A model generated the notes under the pieces. The model was not told the origin of the DNA. It ran no database searches and saw nothing but the letters and a program-made list of their open reading frames with translations. DNA of 64,000 nt, taken from Nocardioides abyssi (lineage in GTDB: Bacteria; Actinomycetota; Actinomycetes; Propionibacteriales; Nocardioidaceae). The stretch lies in assembly GCF_030412915.1 (NCBI RefSeq), contig NZ_JAUHJR010000001.1, forward strand, positions 973,375 through 1,037,374. The letters are read 5' to 3'. The translations under genes and the position numbers were made by a program. This document shows positions 10,195 to 19,642 of the stretch, piece after piece (position 1 is the first letter of the stretch; every line of letters starts with the position of its first letter).

Positions 10195-11145
10195 GTGCAG
10201 ATCTGGCGCTCGCTCGATGAGGTCCCCGGCGACCTCGGTCGCACCGTGGTGGTGATCGGGAACTTCGACGGCGTCCACCTCGGCCACCGTCGGGTGCTCG
10301 CCCGGGCGCACGAGATCGCCGGCGAGCTCGGCGGCACCGAGGGTGCGCTGCCCGTCGTGGCGGTGACCTTCGACCCGCACCCGATGGCGGTGCTGCGCCC
10401 CGAGCACGCCCCGACGACGCTGACCACCGTCGACATGCGCGCCGACCTGCTCGGCGAGGCCGGCGCCGACGGCGTCCTGGCCGTGCCCTTCGACCGCTCG
10501 GTGGCGGCCTGGAGCCCGGAGGAGTTCGTGCAGCGGGTCGTCGTCGACGCGCTGCACGCCCGCGCGGTGGTCGTCGGCGCGAACTTCCGCTTCGGCAGCC
10601 GCGCCGCCGGCGACGTCGCCACCCTGGCCGAGGCCGGCCGGGCCCACGACTTCACCGCCGAGGGGATCCCGCTCGACGGTGGCCCGATGGTCTGGTCCTC
10701 CACCTACGTCCGCACCTGCCTGGCCGCCGGCGACGTCGCCGGCGCCGCCGAGGCGCTGGGCCGGCCCTACGCCGTGCGTGGCGAAGTCGTCCGCGGCGAC
10801 CAGCGCGGCCGCGAGCTGGGCTACCCGACGGCCAACGTGCCGACCACCGGCCTGCTCGCCGCCCCCGCCGACGGCGTGTACGCCGGGTGGTTGCGGCGGC
10901 TCGACACCGGGGAGACCTACCCGGCCGCGATCTCGGTCGGGACCAACCCGACCTTCGACGGGGTGCGCGAGCGTCGCGTCGAGAGCTACGTGCTCGACCG
11001 CACCGACCTCGACCTCTACGGCGTCGAGGTCGAGGTGTCCTTCGTCGACCGGCTGCGCGGGATGACCGCGTTCGAGTCCGTCGAGGCGCTCGTCGCCCAG
11101 ATGGAGGACGACGTGCGACGCGCCCGCGAGCTGCTGGTCCCGTGA
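10195..11145 (+). CDS. ribF: Bifunctional riboflavin kinase / FMN adenylyltransferase
   Basis: 316 residues; makes FMN from riboflavin and then FAD. The N-terminal nucleotidyltransferase half has VVIGNFDGVHLGH and a later TFDPHPM; the C-terminal riboflavin kinase half has RGRELGYPTANV and AISVGTNPTF, ending with the usual SFVDRLRGM...F.S.EAL. The order truB-ribF is the common bacterial arrangement. There is no sign of an FMN riboswitch upstream. Confidence 0.97.
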   Translation: MQIWRSLDEVPGDLGRTVVVIGNFDGVHLGHRRVLARAHEIAGELGGTEGALPVVAVTFDPHPMAVLRPEHAPTTLTTVDMRADLLGEAGADGVLAVPFDRSVAAWSPEEFVQRVVVDALHARAVVVGANFRFGSRAAGDVATLAEAGRAHDFTAEGIPLDGGPMVWSSTYVRTCLAAGDVAGAAEALGRPYAVRGEVVRGDQRGRELGYPTANVPTTGLLAAPADGVYAGWLRRLDTGETYPAAISVGTNPTFDGVRERRVESYVLDRTDLDLYGVEVEVSFVDRLRGMTAFESVEALVAQMEDDVRRARELLVP

Positions 11146-11170
11146 GCCCGCGTCCCCCGAGCCTGCTCCG

Positions 11171-12196
11171 ATGAGCGTGGGCCCCACCCGCGACGGCCGG
11201 GCCGCCGCGGCGGACCCGCTGCGCGCGACCGAGTCGTGGTTCCTCCACCACGGGCTGGCCTACTTCGTCCCCGACGAGCGCCGGCGGGCCCGCGAGGCGC
11301 TGCGCCCCCGGCGGTTCCTGCCGCTGGCGGTGCTGACCGTGCTGGTCGCGCTGGCCGGGGGAGTCGCGGTCGCCTGGCTGTCGGACCAGGTGACGGCGGC
11401 CCCCGCGCTGCTGCTGACGGTCGGCGTGCTCGGCGCGACGGCGTACGCCCTGACCTCGCTGCGGACCCGCCCGATCGTGGTGTGGGCGCTGCGCCGCGGG
11501 CTGGGCAGCCTGCGCACGCTGCTGCCGATGATGAGCCGGGCGCTGCCGCTGCTGCTGCTCTTCGTGATGTTCCTCTTCGTCAACGCCGAGGCCTGGCAGC
11601 TCGCGGCGAGCCTGTCGACCGGCACCCTCTGGCTCGTCGTGCTGCTCTTCAGCCTGCTCGCGGTCGCCTTCCTGCTGGTCCGGCTGCCCGAGGAGGTCGA
11701 CCGCACCGACGACGACGTCGACGACGACTTCCTGCTGCGCGCCTGCGCCGGCACGCCGTTGGAGCAGGAGTGCCGCGCGCTGGTCGACGACCCCACCGCC
11801 GACCCGGCGGCGCACGCCACGGTCGCGGGCTTCGAGCGGTGGAACCTCGTGCTCGTCCTCGTCGTCATCCAGGCCGTGCAGGTGCTGCTGCTCGCCGCGA
11901 CGGTGCTGGTCTTCTTCCTGGTCTTCGGCGGCCTGGTGATGGACATCGAGGTGCAGTACGCCTGGACCGGCCTGCCCGAGGGCGCGATCCGCAACCTGCC
12001 CTACCTCGACCAGGTCTCGGTGCCGCTCTTCCAGGTCTCGCTGTTCCTCGCCGCCTTCTCCAACCTCTACCTGACCGTCTCCACGGTCACCGACGAGACC
12101 TACCGCGAGCAGTTCTTCGGCAGCGTGCTGCGCGAGATGGAGCGGGCCGTCGGCGTCCGCGCGGTCTACCTCGCCCTGCGCGAGCGCCGGGCCTGA
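11171..12196 (+). CDS. Multi-pass membrane protein of unknown function
   Basis: 341 residues. Hydrophobic segments lie near residues 50-72, 78-96, 120-140, 147-170, 228-262 and a weaker one near 288-305, so about six membrane passes. A soluble acidic region between the fourth and fifth passes (EEVDRTDDDVDDDF...) is probably cytoplasmic. No transport, enzyme or sensor motif is recognised. Starts 25 bases after ribF on the same strand with no clear promoter, so it may ride on the ribF transcript. Confidence 0.8.
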   Translation: MSVGPTRDGRAAAADPLRATESWFLHHGLAYFVPDERRRAREALRPRRFLPLAVLTVLVALAGGVAVAWLSDQVTAAPALLLTVGVLGATAYALTSLRTRPIVVWALRRGLGSLRTLLPMMSRALPLLLLFVMFLFVNAEAWQLAASLSTGTLWLVVLLFSLLAVAFLLVRLPEEVDRTDDDVDDDFLLRACAGTPLEQECRALVDDPTADPAAHATVAGFERWNLVLVLVVIQAVQVLLLAATVLVFFLVFGGLVMDIEVQYAWTGLPEGAIRNLPYLDQVSVPLFQVSLFLAAFSNLYLTVSTVTDETYREQFFGSVLREMERAVGVRAVYLALRERRA

Positions 12197-12307
12197 CCGG
12201 GCACGGCTGGACCAGGGGACCGGCTCCGGTTTCCCCACCTGCGCGGACGGGCACCGGGTCCCTCGACCTGACGTCACCCCTGCGACGTCACCTGAGAAAG
12301 GACAGCC

Positions 12308-12553
12308 ATGGGCTACGGACTCGGAGTCTTCCTCCTCGTCGTCGGACTCATCCTCGCGCTCGCCGTCGAGGACGCCATCAGCGGCGTCGACCTCACGATG
12401 GTCGGCTGGATCATGACGATCGGCGGGATCCTCGTGCTCGTCCTGACCGCCGTCACGCTCAACAGTCGGCGCGCCCGCGGCGGCGCGGTCTCCACGACCA
12501 CGCACGCCGACGGCTCGCAGACCGTGCAGCGCCAGGAGCCGCCGGCGGTCTGA
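12308..12553 (+). CDS. Small DUF6458-type membrane protein
   Basis: 81 residues. Two transmembrane helices (about residues 4-20 and 32-52) separated by the short conserved-looking loop SGVDLTMVGW, then a basic and polar tail (SRRARGG...). The size, the two-helix hairpin and the loop fit the actinobacterial DUF6458 family, which has no known function. ATG start with AGAAAGGA about 7 bases upstream. A strong terminator follows at 12595. Confidence 0.8.
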   Translation: MGYGLGVFLLVVGLILALAVEDAISGVDLTMVGWIMTIGGILVLVLTAVTLNSRRARGGAVSTTTHADGSQTVQRQEPPAV

Positions 12554-12594
12554 GCGGGACCCGGCACCACCCACCAGCACCCAGCACGAGCTAC

Positions 12595-12637
12595 GGACCA
12601 CCCGGTCGGCCCCCGCCGACCGGGTGGTCCTGGTTTT
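12595..12637 (+). terminator. Strong intrinsic terminator before rpsO
   Basis: Fifteen-base perfect stem (GGACCACCCGGTCGG and complement), 6-base loop and the tail TGGTTTT. It ends the transcript of the DUF6458 gene. Confidence 0.88.
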
Positions 12638-12659
12638 GGGGGCCGTCCGCGCCCCGCGG

Positions 12660-12785
12660 TAGTCTGCTCCGGTTGCCCGAAGGAGGGCGACCGCCGTCAG
12701 AACGGCCGCGGAACCAGAGTGCCCGGGTGAACAGGCCCCGGCGCGCCGCGCAGCAACCAGGCCCTCGTGGCCGGAAGGAGCCCGC
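12660..12785 (+). promoter_or_regulatory. rpsO promoter and structured leader
   Basis: TAGTCT at 12660-12665 is a plausible -10, with TTGGGG at 12636-12641 as a poor -35 (18-base spacer). Downstream, two consecutive hairpins can form: 12670-12693 (CGGTTGCCC with GGGCGACCG, one wobble) and 12693-12706 (GCCGT-CAGA-ACGGC). Autogenous control of rpsO by S15 through leader structures is known in several phyla; whether this leader does so is inference. Confidence 0.4.
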
Positions 12786-13061
12786 ATGTCGATCGGTACC
12801 GACGCGGAGACCAAGAAGCGGATCATCGCCGAGTACGCCACGACCGAGGGCGACACCGGCTCGCCCGAGGTGCAGATCGCGCTGCTCAGCCACCGGATCT
12901 CGCACCTGACCGAGCACCTCAAGCAGCACAAGCACGACCACCACAGCCGTCGTGGTCTGCTCCTGCTCGTGGGCCAGCGCCGCCGGCTGCTGAACTACCT
13001 GCAGAAGACCGAGATCGCCCGCTACCGGTCGATCGTCGAGCGTCTCGGCCTGCGCCGCTGA
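12786..13061 (+). CDS. rpsO: Small ribosomal subunit protein uS15
   Basis: 91 residues; binds 16S rRNA early in 30S assembly. Landmarks: [37 protein letters not shown] and the C-terminal RRLLNYLQ...[13 protein letters not shown]. Strong Shine-Dalgarno GGAAGGAG ends 5 bases before the ATG. Monocistronic between terminators, next to pnp as in many bacteria. Confidence 0.98.
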   Translation: MSIGTDAETKKRIIAEYATTEGDTGSPEVQIALLSHRISHLTEHLKQHKHDHHSRRGLLLLVGQRRRLLNYLQKTEIARYRSIVERLGLRR

Positions 13062-13068
13062 TCTCCCG

Positions 13069-13105
13069 CAGAGGGTCCACTCCGGTGGGCCCTCTGTGCT
13101 TTTCC
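13069..13105 (+). terminator. Intrinsic terminator after rpsO
   Basis: Twelve-base stem (CAGAGGGTCCAC with GTGGGCCCTCTG, one G-U pair), TCCG loop, followed by TGCTTTTCC. It starts 8 bases past the rpsO stop. Confidence 0.88.
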
Positions 13106-13147
13106 GGGGTCCGCCCCGGGCAGCGCGGCCACGCGGCCGTCCTGCGC

Positions 13148-13323
13148 TAGATTCTCCAACTGAACACCTCCACCAGGAGCGACCCGCCGTTCTGGCCCGG
13201 TCCTCGGTAGTGGCCCTCAGGAAGGACGCCCCGCACGGGGCGCTCCTGCGGGCCTCGATCGAAGATCGGCCTTCTGAAGCGGGACGCTGCGGATCGCTCC
13301 GCGACAGACAAGGGACACACCTC
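13148..13323 (+). promoter_or_regulatory. pnp promoter and leader
   Basis: TAGATT at 13148-13153 is a good -10 candidate. The roughly 165-base leader can fold: CGCCCC-GCAC-GGGGCG near 13230, and GCGGA-TCGC-TCCGC near 13290-13305. In Escherichia coli pnp is autoregulated through its structured leader with RNase III; a similar scheme here is inference. The leader frame is open, but the pnp-like sequence only begins at 13324. Confidence 0.45.
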
Positions 13324-15552
13324 TTGACCGACCCCGTCATCTCCGCCGTCGAGACCGTTCTGGACAACGGCAAGTTCGGCACCCGCACCGTCAAGTTCGA
13401 GACGGGCCTGCTGGCCCGTCAGGCCGCCGGCTCCGTCACGGCGTACCTCGACGACGACACGATGCTGCTCTCGGCGACCACCGCCGGCAAGCAGCCCAAG
13501 GACCACTTCGACTTCTTCCCCCTGACGATCGACGTCGAGGAGCGGATGTACGCCGCGGGCAAGATCCCCGGCTCGTTCTTCCGGTCCGAGGGTCGCCCGG
13601 GCGAGGACGCGATCCTCACCTGCCGCCTCATCGACCGCCCGCTGCGCCCGACCTTCAAGAAGGGTCTGCGCAACGAGGTCCAGGTCGTCATCACCGTCCT
13701 CGCGCTGAACCCCGACGCGCCGTACGACGTGCTCGCCATCAACGCGGCCTCGATCTCCACCCAGCTCTCCGGCCTGCCGTTCTCCGGCCCGGTCGGCGGC
13801 GTGCGCGTGGCCCTCATCGACGGCCAGTGGGTCGCCTTCCCGACGCACAGCCAGCTCGAGGACGCCGTCTTCGACATGGTCGTCGCGGGTCGCGTCACCG
13901 ACACCGGCGACGTCGCGATCATGATGGTCGAGGCCGAGGCCACCGAGACGACCTTCGCGAAGGTCCAGAACGGTGCCCAGGCGCCCACCGAGGAGGTCGT
14001 GGCCAGCGGCCTCGACGCCGCGAAGCCCTTCATCAAGCAGCTGTGCGAGGCGCAGGCCGAGCTGGCCGCCGCCGCCGCGAAGCCGGTCCAGGACTTTCCG
14101 GTCTTCCTCGACTTCGAGGACGACGTCTTCGCCGCCGTCGAGTCCGCCGCCAAGGCCGACCTCGCCGCCGCGATGAAGATCGCCGACAAGACCGAGCGCA
14201 ACGACCGCACCGACGAGCTCAAGGACTCGGTCCTCGAGAAGGTCGGCGCGCAGTTCGAGGGTCGCGAGAAGGAGATCGGCGCCGCCTTCCGCGCGCTGAA
14301 CAAGCAGCTCGTCCGCGAGAGCATCCTGCGCGACAAGATCCGCATCGACGGCCGCGGCCTGGCCGACATCCGGCCGCTGCACGCCGAGGTCGGCGTGATC
14401 CCGCGCGTCCACGGCTCCGCGCTGTTCGAGCGTGGCGAGACCCAGATCCTGGGCGTCACCACCCTCGACATGCTCAAGATGGAGCAGCAGCTCGACACCC
14501 TCTCCCCGGAGAAGTCGCGCCGCTACATGCACAAGTACGTCTTCCCGCCGTTCTCCACCGGCGAGACCGGCCGCGTCGGCTCGCCGAAGCGCCGCGAGGT
14601 CGGCCACGGTGCGCTCGCGCGCCGCGCGCTGCTGCCGGTGCTGCCGGACCGCGAGGAGTTCCCCTACGCGATCCGCCAGCTCTCCGAGGCCATGGGCTCC
14701 AACGGCTCGACCTCGATGGGCTCGGTCTGCGCCTCGACGCTGTCGCTGCTGCAGGCCGGTGTGCCGCTCAAGGCGCCGGTCGCCGGCATCGCGATGGGCC
14801 TGGTCTCCGGCGAGATCGACGGCAAGACCGAGTACGTCGCGCTGACCGACATCCTCGGCGCCGAGGACGCCTTCGGCGACATGGACTTCAAGGTCGCCGG
14901 CACGCGTGACTTCGTCACCGCGCTGCAGCTCGACACCAAGCTCGACGGCATCCCTGCCGACGTGCTGGGTGCGGCGCTGAAGCAGGCCCGCGACGCCCGC
15001 CACACCATCCTCGACGTCATGGCCGAGGCCATCGACGCCCCCGAGGAGATGTCGTCCACCGCGCCGCGGATCATCACGATCAAGATCCCCGTGGACAAGA
15101 TCGGCGAGGTCATCGGCCCGAAGGGCAAGGTGATCAACCAGATCCAGGACGACACCGGCGCCTCGATCTCCATCGAGGACGACGGCACCATCTACATCGG
15201 TGCCACCAACGGCGAGGCCGCCGACGCCGCCCGCTCCGCGATCAACGGCATCGCCAACCCGACGATGCCCGAGGTCGGCGAGCGCTACCTCGGCACCGTC
15301 GTGAAGACGACGAACTTCGGTGCGTTCGTCTCGCTGCTGCCCGGCAAGGACGGCCTGCTGCACATCAGCAAGCTGCGCCCGCTCGCCGGCGGCAAGCGCG
15401 TCGAGGCCGTCGAGGACGTCCTCTCGGTGGGTCAGAAGATCCAGGTCGAGATCGGCGAGATCGACGACCGCGGCAAGCTCTCCCTCGTCCCCGTGGTCGA
15501 GGAGACCGCGGACGCCGAGGGCGCCGAGGCCGAGGCGACCGAGGAGGCCTGA
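13324..15552 (+). CDS. pnp: Polyribonucleotide nucleotidyltransferase (PNPase)
   Basis: 742 residues. Phosphorolytic 3'-5' exoribonuclease and RNA tailing enzyme. Two RNase PH-like domains flank a helical linker: the first from about residue 15, the second around [13 protein letters not shown]...[18 protein letters not shown] domain: [21 protein letters not shown]1 domain: [27 protein letters not shown] chose the TTG at 13324 ([18 protein letters not shown]), matching the usual actinobacterial N-terminus, with AAGGGA about 9 bases upstream; the frame is open 76 codons further but without family similarity. Confidence 0.96.
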   Translation: MTDPVISAVETVLDNGKFGTRTVKFETGLLARQAAGSVTAYLDDDTMLLSATTAGKQPKDHFDFFPLTIDVEERMYAAGKIPGSFFRSEGRPGEDAILTCRLIDRPLRPTFKKGLRNEVQVVITVLALNPDAPYDVLAINAASISTQLSGLPFSGPVGGVRVALIDGQWVAFPTHSQLEDAVFDMVVAGRVTDTGDVAIMMVEAEATETTFAKVQNGAQAPTEEVVASGLDAAKPFIKQLCEAQAELAAAAAKPVQDFPVFLDFEDDVFAAVESAAKADLAAAMKIADKTERNDRTDELKDSVLEKVGAQFEGREKEIGAAFRALNKQLVRESILRDKIRIDGRGLADIRPLHAEVGVIPRVHGSALFERGETQILGVTTLDMLKMEQQLDTLSPEKSRRYMHKYVFPPFSTGETGRVGSPKRREVGHGALARRALLPVLPDREEFPYAIRQLSEAMGSNGSTSMGSVCASTLSLLQAGVPLKAPVAGIAMGLVSGEIDGKTEYVALTDILGAEDAFGDMDFKVAGTRDFVTALQLDTKLDGIPADVLGAALKQARDARHTILDVMAEAIDAPEEMSSTAPRIITIKIPVDKIGEVIGPKGKVINQIQDDTGASISIEDDGTIYIGATNGEAADAARSAINGIANPTMPEVGERYLGTVVKTTNFGAFVSLLPGKDGLLHISKLRPLAGGKRVEAVEDVLSVGQKIQVEIGEIDDRGKLSLVPVVEETADAEGAEAEATEEA

Positions 15553-15577
15553 CCTCCATCGTGGCTCCACGGACCAC

Positions 15578-15613
15578 GACGACCGGCCGGCAGACCCCTG
15601 CCGGCCGGTCGTC
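15578..15613 (+). terminator. Intrinsic terminator after pnp
   Basis: Sixteen-base perfect stem (GACGACCGGCCGGCAG and complement) with a 4-base loop, 26 bases after the pnp stop. It lies inside the longest reading frame of the next gene, which argues for the later start of that gene. Confidence 0.85.
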
Positions 15614-15635
15614 CCGTTCTGACGACAAGACGCCG

Positions 15636-16928
15636 GTGACCGAGACCCTGCAGACGGTGCGCGACGCCGCCGGTCAGGTGACCTCGACCGTCCGGCGTAC
15701 CGTCCTGCCCGGCGGGCTCCGGGTCATCTCCGAGCAGATGGCCGGCGTCCGCTCCGCGACGATCGGCGTGTGGGTGGGGGTCGGCTCGCGCGACGAGTCC
15801 GAGACCCTCCACGGCTGCTCGCACTTCCTCGAGCACCTGCTCTTCAAGGGCACGGCCGAGCGCTCGGCGTTCGACATCTCCATCGAGCTCGACGCCGTGG
15901 GCGGGGAGGTCAACGCCTTCACCGCCAAGGAGTACACCTGCTTCCACGCGCGGGTCCTCGACGAGGACCTGCCGCTGGCCGTCGACGTGCTCGGCGACAT
16001 GGTGACCGGCTCGCTGCTCGAGGACGTCGACGTCGAGGCCGAGCGCGACGTCATCCTCGACGAGATCGCGATGCACGACGACGACCCCGACGACGTCGTG
16101 CACAACCTCTTCGCCGAGCAGGCGTGGGGGAGCGACTCGCCGCTGGGCCGCGGCATCGCCGGCACGGTCGAGTCGATCACCGCGCTGAGCGCCGACCAGG
16201 TGCGCGCGTTCTACGCCGAGCACTACCGCGCCTCTCGGATGGTCGTCGCGGTGGCCGGCGCCGTCGACCACGAGGTGCTCCTCGCCCAGGTGGCCGAGGC
16301 CTTCGGTCGCCACGGCTTCCTCGACGGCACCGACGAGCCGGTCCCGCCCCGCGCGGGCGACCCGTGGCTGCCCGTCGCGCCGGGCACCGTGTCGACGACG
16401 CGGCCCTTCGAGCAGGTCAACGTCGTGCTCGGCATGGAGGGGCTCGCCCGCAACGACGAGCGCCGCTTCGCCCTGGGCGTGCTCAACACGGCACTGGGCG
16501 GCGGCACCTCGAGCCGGCTCTTCCAGGAGGTGCGCGAGCGCCGGGGGCTCGCCTACTCGGTCTACTCCTTCGCCAGCAGCCACGCCGACTCCGGCCTGGT
16601 CGGCGTCGCGGTGGGCTGCCTGCCGGCCAAGTACGACGAGGTGCTGGCCACCGTGCGCGCCGAGCTGGCGCGCGTGGCGGCCGAGGGGATCGACGCCGAG
16701 GAGCTGGCCCGAGGCAAGGGCCAGCTGCGCGGCGGGCTGGTGCTCGGGCTGGAGGACTCCGCCTCGCGGATGTCCCGGCTCGGCAAGGCGGAGCTGGTCT
16801 ACGACGAGCTGCTCTCGATCGACGAGGTCATCGCCCGGATCGACGCCGTGACGCTCGACGACGTCCGCGAGGTCGCCGCCGAGGTGTTCGCGCGGCCCGA
16901 GGTCCTCGCGGTGGTCGGCCCGGCCTGA
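15636..16928 (+). CDS. M16 (pitrilysin) family zinc peptidase
   Basis: About 430 residues. The inverted zinc motif HFLEH (about residues 63-67) with downstream acidic Glu in the ENAFTAKEYT-like region identifies an M16B peptidase of the mitochondrial-processing-peptidase type. The second half has the RERRGLAYSVYSF signature. The gene regularly follows pnp in Gram-positive bacteria and its substrate is unknown. I take the GTG at 15636 (TETLQTVRDAAGQV), because an upstream in-frame GTG at 15561 would place the pnp terminator inside the coding region. Confidence 0.9.
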   Translation: MTETLQTVRDAAGQVTSTVRRTVLPGGLRVISEQMAGVRSATIGVWVGVGSRDESETLHGCSHFLEHLLFKGTAERSAFDISIELDAVGGEVNAFTAKEYTCFHARVLDEDLPLAVDVLGDMVTGSLLEDVDVEAERDVILDEIAMHDDDPDDVVHNLFAEQAWGSDSPLGRGIAGTVESITALSADQVRAFYAEHYRASRMVVAVAGAVDHEVLLAQVAEAFGRHGFLDGTDEPVPPRAGDPWLPVAPGTVSTTRPFEQVNVVLGMEGLARNDERRFALGVLNTALGGGTSSRLFQEVRERRGLAYSVYSFASSHADSGLVGVAVGCLPAKYDEVLATVRAELARVAAEGIDAEELARGKGQLRGGLVLGLEDSASRMSRLGKAELVYDELLSIDEVIARIDAVTLDDVREVAAEVFARPEVLAVVGPA

Positions 16929-16955
16929 GCCGTCCGCCCCTCGTGCCCATGTGCG

Positions 16956-16989
16956 CGTCGTGCTCGTCCGCTACCGGACGAGCACGACG
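16956..16989. terminator. Bidirectional terminator between convergent genes
   Basis: Fifteen-base perfect stem (CGTCGTGCTCGTCCG and complement) with CTAC loop, lying between the M16 gene and the convergent minus-strand membrane gene. It overlaps the last codons of the latter. Confidence 0.7.
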
Positions 16990-17507
16990 ACGGCCGCGCA
17001 GGCGGCCGCCCACAGCACCGAGGTGAAGGTGCCGATGATGAACCGCTCCGCGGTGCCCTCGCCCTCGGCCCGCAGCTCCGGGTAGCGGCCCAGCCCCTTG
17101 AGGGCCAGCACGACCGCCAGCCCCTCGGGCCACGACGTGACCAGGGTGGCGTAGATGGCGGCGCGCTCCAGCGCACCGATCCAGGCGCCGCCGCGGAGCA
17201 CCCGCCCGGCGCGGTCGAGCGAGGACCCGGTGTCCTCCCGGTCGACGAGCGCGAAGACGCGTGCGGTGACCGGGCCGCCACCGGCGACCGCCAGCACCCC
17301 GCCCAGCACGACGAGCACCGCGGTCAGCGGCCGGCCGTCGACGACGACGGAGGTCGGCACGGCGGCCAGCAGGCCCGCCAGCACGAGCAGCCCGGCCGCG
17401 GCGGGCACGAAGACCCGCTCGCCGGCCCGGGTCCAGGCCGGCAGCGCCGTCGCGGCGCCGAAGGCGACCAGCACGACGACGAGCTGCCCGAGGTTCTCCG
17501 CGCTCAC
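16971..17507 (-). CDS. Membrane protein coupled to a SatD-like gene
   Basis: 178 residues with about four to five hydrophobic segments (residues 8-22, 30-48, 58-80, and toward the C-terminus around 110-125 and 160-177). Starts at a GTG overlapping the stop of the upstream SatD-like gene (GTGA), so the two are translated together. SatD genes elsewhere are often followed by a small membrane protein, and this is the local counterpart. No transport or enzyme motif is recognised; function unknown. Confidence 0.75.
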   Translation of the reverse strand: MSAENLGQLVVVLVAFGAATALPAWTRAGERVFVPAAAGLLVLAGLLAAVPTSVVVDGRPLTAVLVVLGGVLAVAGGGPVTARVFALVDREDTGSSLDRAGRVLRGGAWIGALERAAIYATLVTSWPEGLAVVLALKGLGRYPELRAEGEGTAERFIIGTFTSVLWAAACAAVVVLVR

Positions 17508-18124
17508 GGTCCCTCCGTCCCGAGCACCCGTGCGGCCAGGGTGGTCGCCAGCTCGTGGGCCCGACGGGACTCCACGATGCCGGCAGCCTGGGCGCGCTGG
17601 CTGACCGCGGACTGGCTGATGCCCAGGCGCCGGCCGACCTGCTCGTAGGTCAGCCCCTCCGCCACGAGGTCGGCCACCTCCCAGCCCCGGTCGGTACGCC
17701 GGGCGAGCACCGCCGCCCACAGCCACAGCGTGGTCTCGAGCGAGCGGGTGTCGGGGTGCTCGCCCACGACGCGGAGCCCCCAGGGGCTGCTCTTCGCCGC
17801 GGTGACGGCCTCACGGGCGCAGAGGTACGCCGGCCCCCGACCGGCCCGCGCGCTCGCGGGCAGGGGCTCCTCCACGGGGCCGAGCCCGATGCCGACGTAC
17901 CACCCCTCGCGGCGCAGCAGCGCCCCGGCGACGGCGACGAGGGCCTCGGGCCGGTCGATGACGCCCTGCAGCTCGTCGCCGGCGGTGCGCTCGAAGGGAC
18001 GCAGCAGCTGCGCCTCGGGGGCGGCCGTGACCTCGGTGATCTCGGCGAGCAGGTCGGGGACGCGGTCGGAGCCGCTGCGGCTGCTGCGCTGGTCGATGGT
18101 CAGGACGGCGACGGTGCGTGCCAC
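17504..18124 (-). CDS. SatD-like domain protein with C-terminal helix-turn-helix
   Basis: 206 residues. The first about 120 residues match the SatD pattern: a TIDQRSS-like opening, then PFERTAGDELQGVI, VGIGLGPVE and AGRGPAYLCAREAV..AK. The C-terminal part (GLTYEQVGRRLGISQSAVSQRAQ) is a clear HTH, so the protein probably binds DNA under control of the SatD domain. SatD was named from an acid-tolerance locus of Streptococcus mutans; its ligand is unknown. Good ribosome-binding site GAGGAGG 5 bases before the GTG. A 22-bp dyad lies 45 bases upstream. Confidence 0.75.
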   Translation of the reverse strand: MARTVAVLTIDQRSSRSGSDRVPDLLAEITEVTAAPEAQLLRPFERTAGDELQGVIDRPEALVAVAGALLRREGWYVGIGLGPVEEPLPASARAGRGPAYLCAREAVTAAKSSPWGLRVVGEHPDTRSLETTLWLWAAVLARRTDRGWEVADLVAEGLTYEQVGRRLGISQSAVSQRAQAAGIVESRRAHELATTLAARVLGTEGP

Positions 18125-18168
18125 GTCGACCTCCTCACCACCCGGGGGCGTCCCAGTCCCACCAGGCT

Positions 18169-18190
18169 ACATTAGGGAATTGCCTAATGT
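18169..18190. promoter_or_regulatory. Operator-like 22-bp dyad upstream of the satD-like gene
   Basis: ACATTAGG and its exact complement CCTAATGT flank GAATTG, which itself contains the self-complementary AATT. The A+T-rich dyad stands out in this GC-rich sequence and lies 45-66 bases upstream of the SatD/HTH start codon. Autoregulation by that HTH protein is the simplest reading (inference). Confidence 0.55.
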
Positions 18191-18238
18191 CGACCGGTCA
18201 TCAGGTCACAGCCTTCAGCGGCGGGACCCGAAGGGCGA

Positions 18239-18754
18239 TCAGCGGCGGCCGATGATGCCGACGACGGCCGGCTGCTTCTGCTCGATGACCGAGACGCGGA
18301 AGCCGACCTCGGCCAGCGAGGCCGACGCCTTCGCGATCATCTCCTGCACCTGGTCGGGGAAGCGCACCTCGTAGAAGAGGAAGACCGCGCCGCCGGGCAG
18401 CAGCCGCTCGTGGAGCAGGGCGACCTCGTCGTGGCAGGAGCGGACCCAGAAGAGGTTCACGTTGAACGCGAAGACCTTGTTCAGCCGCTTGACCGGCACC
18501 CGCAGCGTGGCGAGGTCGATCTGGCGGACCGTGAGCCGGCCCGCGTCGACGTGCTTCTGGTTGCGGCGCTTGGTCCGGTCGACGCCGGACTCCGAGCGGT
18601 CGATCGCGAACATCTTGCCGGACTCGAGCTTCGCGCAGATCGCCTCGACCCCAGCCCCGGGTCCGCACCCGATCTCCAGCACGTGGTCGGAGGGCTGGAC
18701 GTCCATGAAGTCCACAGCCCAGCGGATGCGCGCCGGGATCGCCTGCACAGCCAT
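18239..18754 (-). CDS. Class I SAM-dependent methyltransferase
   Basis: 171 residues. Motif I VLEIGCGPGAGVEAIC begins near residue 25, followed by the acidic end of strand 2 (FAIDRSESG) and a later motif LLPGGAVFLFYEVR. The fold is that of small-molecule methyltransferases; substrate unknown. Stands alone between the satD region and the divergent dapB. The AAGGTT hexamer at 18761-18766, six bases from the start, suggests leaderless transcription. Confidence 0.82.
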   Translation of the reverse strand: MAVQAIPARIRWAVDFMDVQPSDHVLEIGCGPGAGVEAICAKLESGKMFAIDRSESGVDRTKRRNQKHVDAGRLTVRQIDLATLRVPVKRLNKVFAFNVNLFWVRSCHDEVALLHERLLPGGAVFLFYEVRFPDQVQEMIAKASASLAEVGFRVSVIEQKQPAVVGIIGRR

Positions 18755-18760
18755 GGGGTC

Positions 18761-18766
18761 AACCTT
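18761..18766 (-). promoter_or_regulatory. Possible -10 of the methyltransferase gene
   Basis: AAGGTT on the minus strand, six bases before the ATG at 18754. It fits the spacing of other leaderless promoters in the window, although its first base departs from TANNNT. Confidence 0.35.
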
Positions 18767-18807
18767 GCCAGAACGGACCGACCGGTGGGTGCGGCGGTCG
18801 GTCCTAC

Positions 18808-19575
<768 letters not shown>

Positions 19576-19642
19576 TCGCGCCCGTTCCTTCTGCTCCCTG
19601 GCCGGTCGGCCCCTGGTCGGTCGATCCGCCGCGGTGGCGCTG

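Noticed and set aside
13096-13323. 76-codon N-terminal extension of PNPase
   Set aside because: No similarity to known PNPase N-termini; the stretch contains the rpsO terminator tail and the likely pnp promoter.
13147-15570. 2.4-kb open frame antisense to pnp
   Set aside because: Mirror of a confident pnp gene; product is Gly/Leu/Arg/Asp-rich without family features.
15561-15635. Longer N-terminus of the M16 peptidase from GTG 15561
   Set aside because: It would translate straight through the 16-base-stem pnp terminator and adds no family-like sequence.
18169-18190. IdeR/DtxR iron box
   Set aside because: Half-sites TTAGG/CCTAA are similar, but the spacing is 6 rather than 9 bases and the inner TTAG...CTAA sequence is absent.
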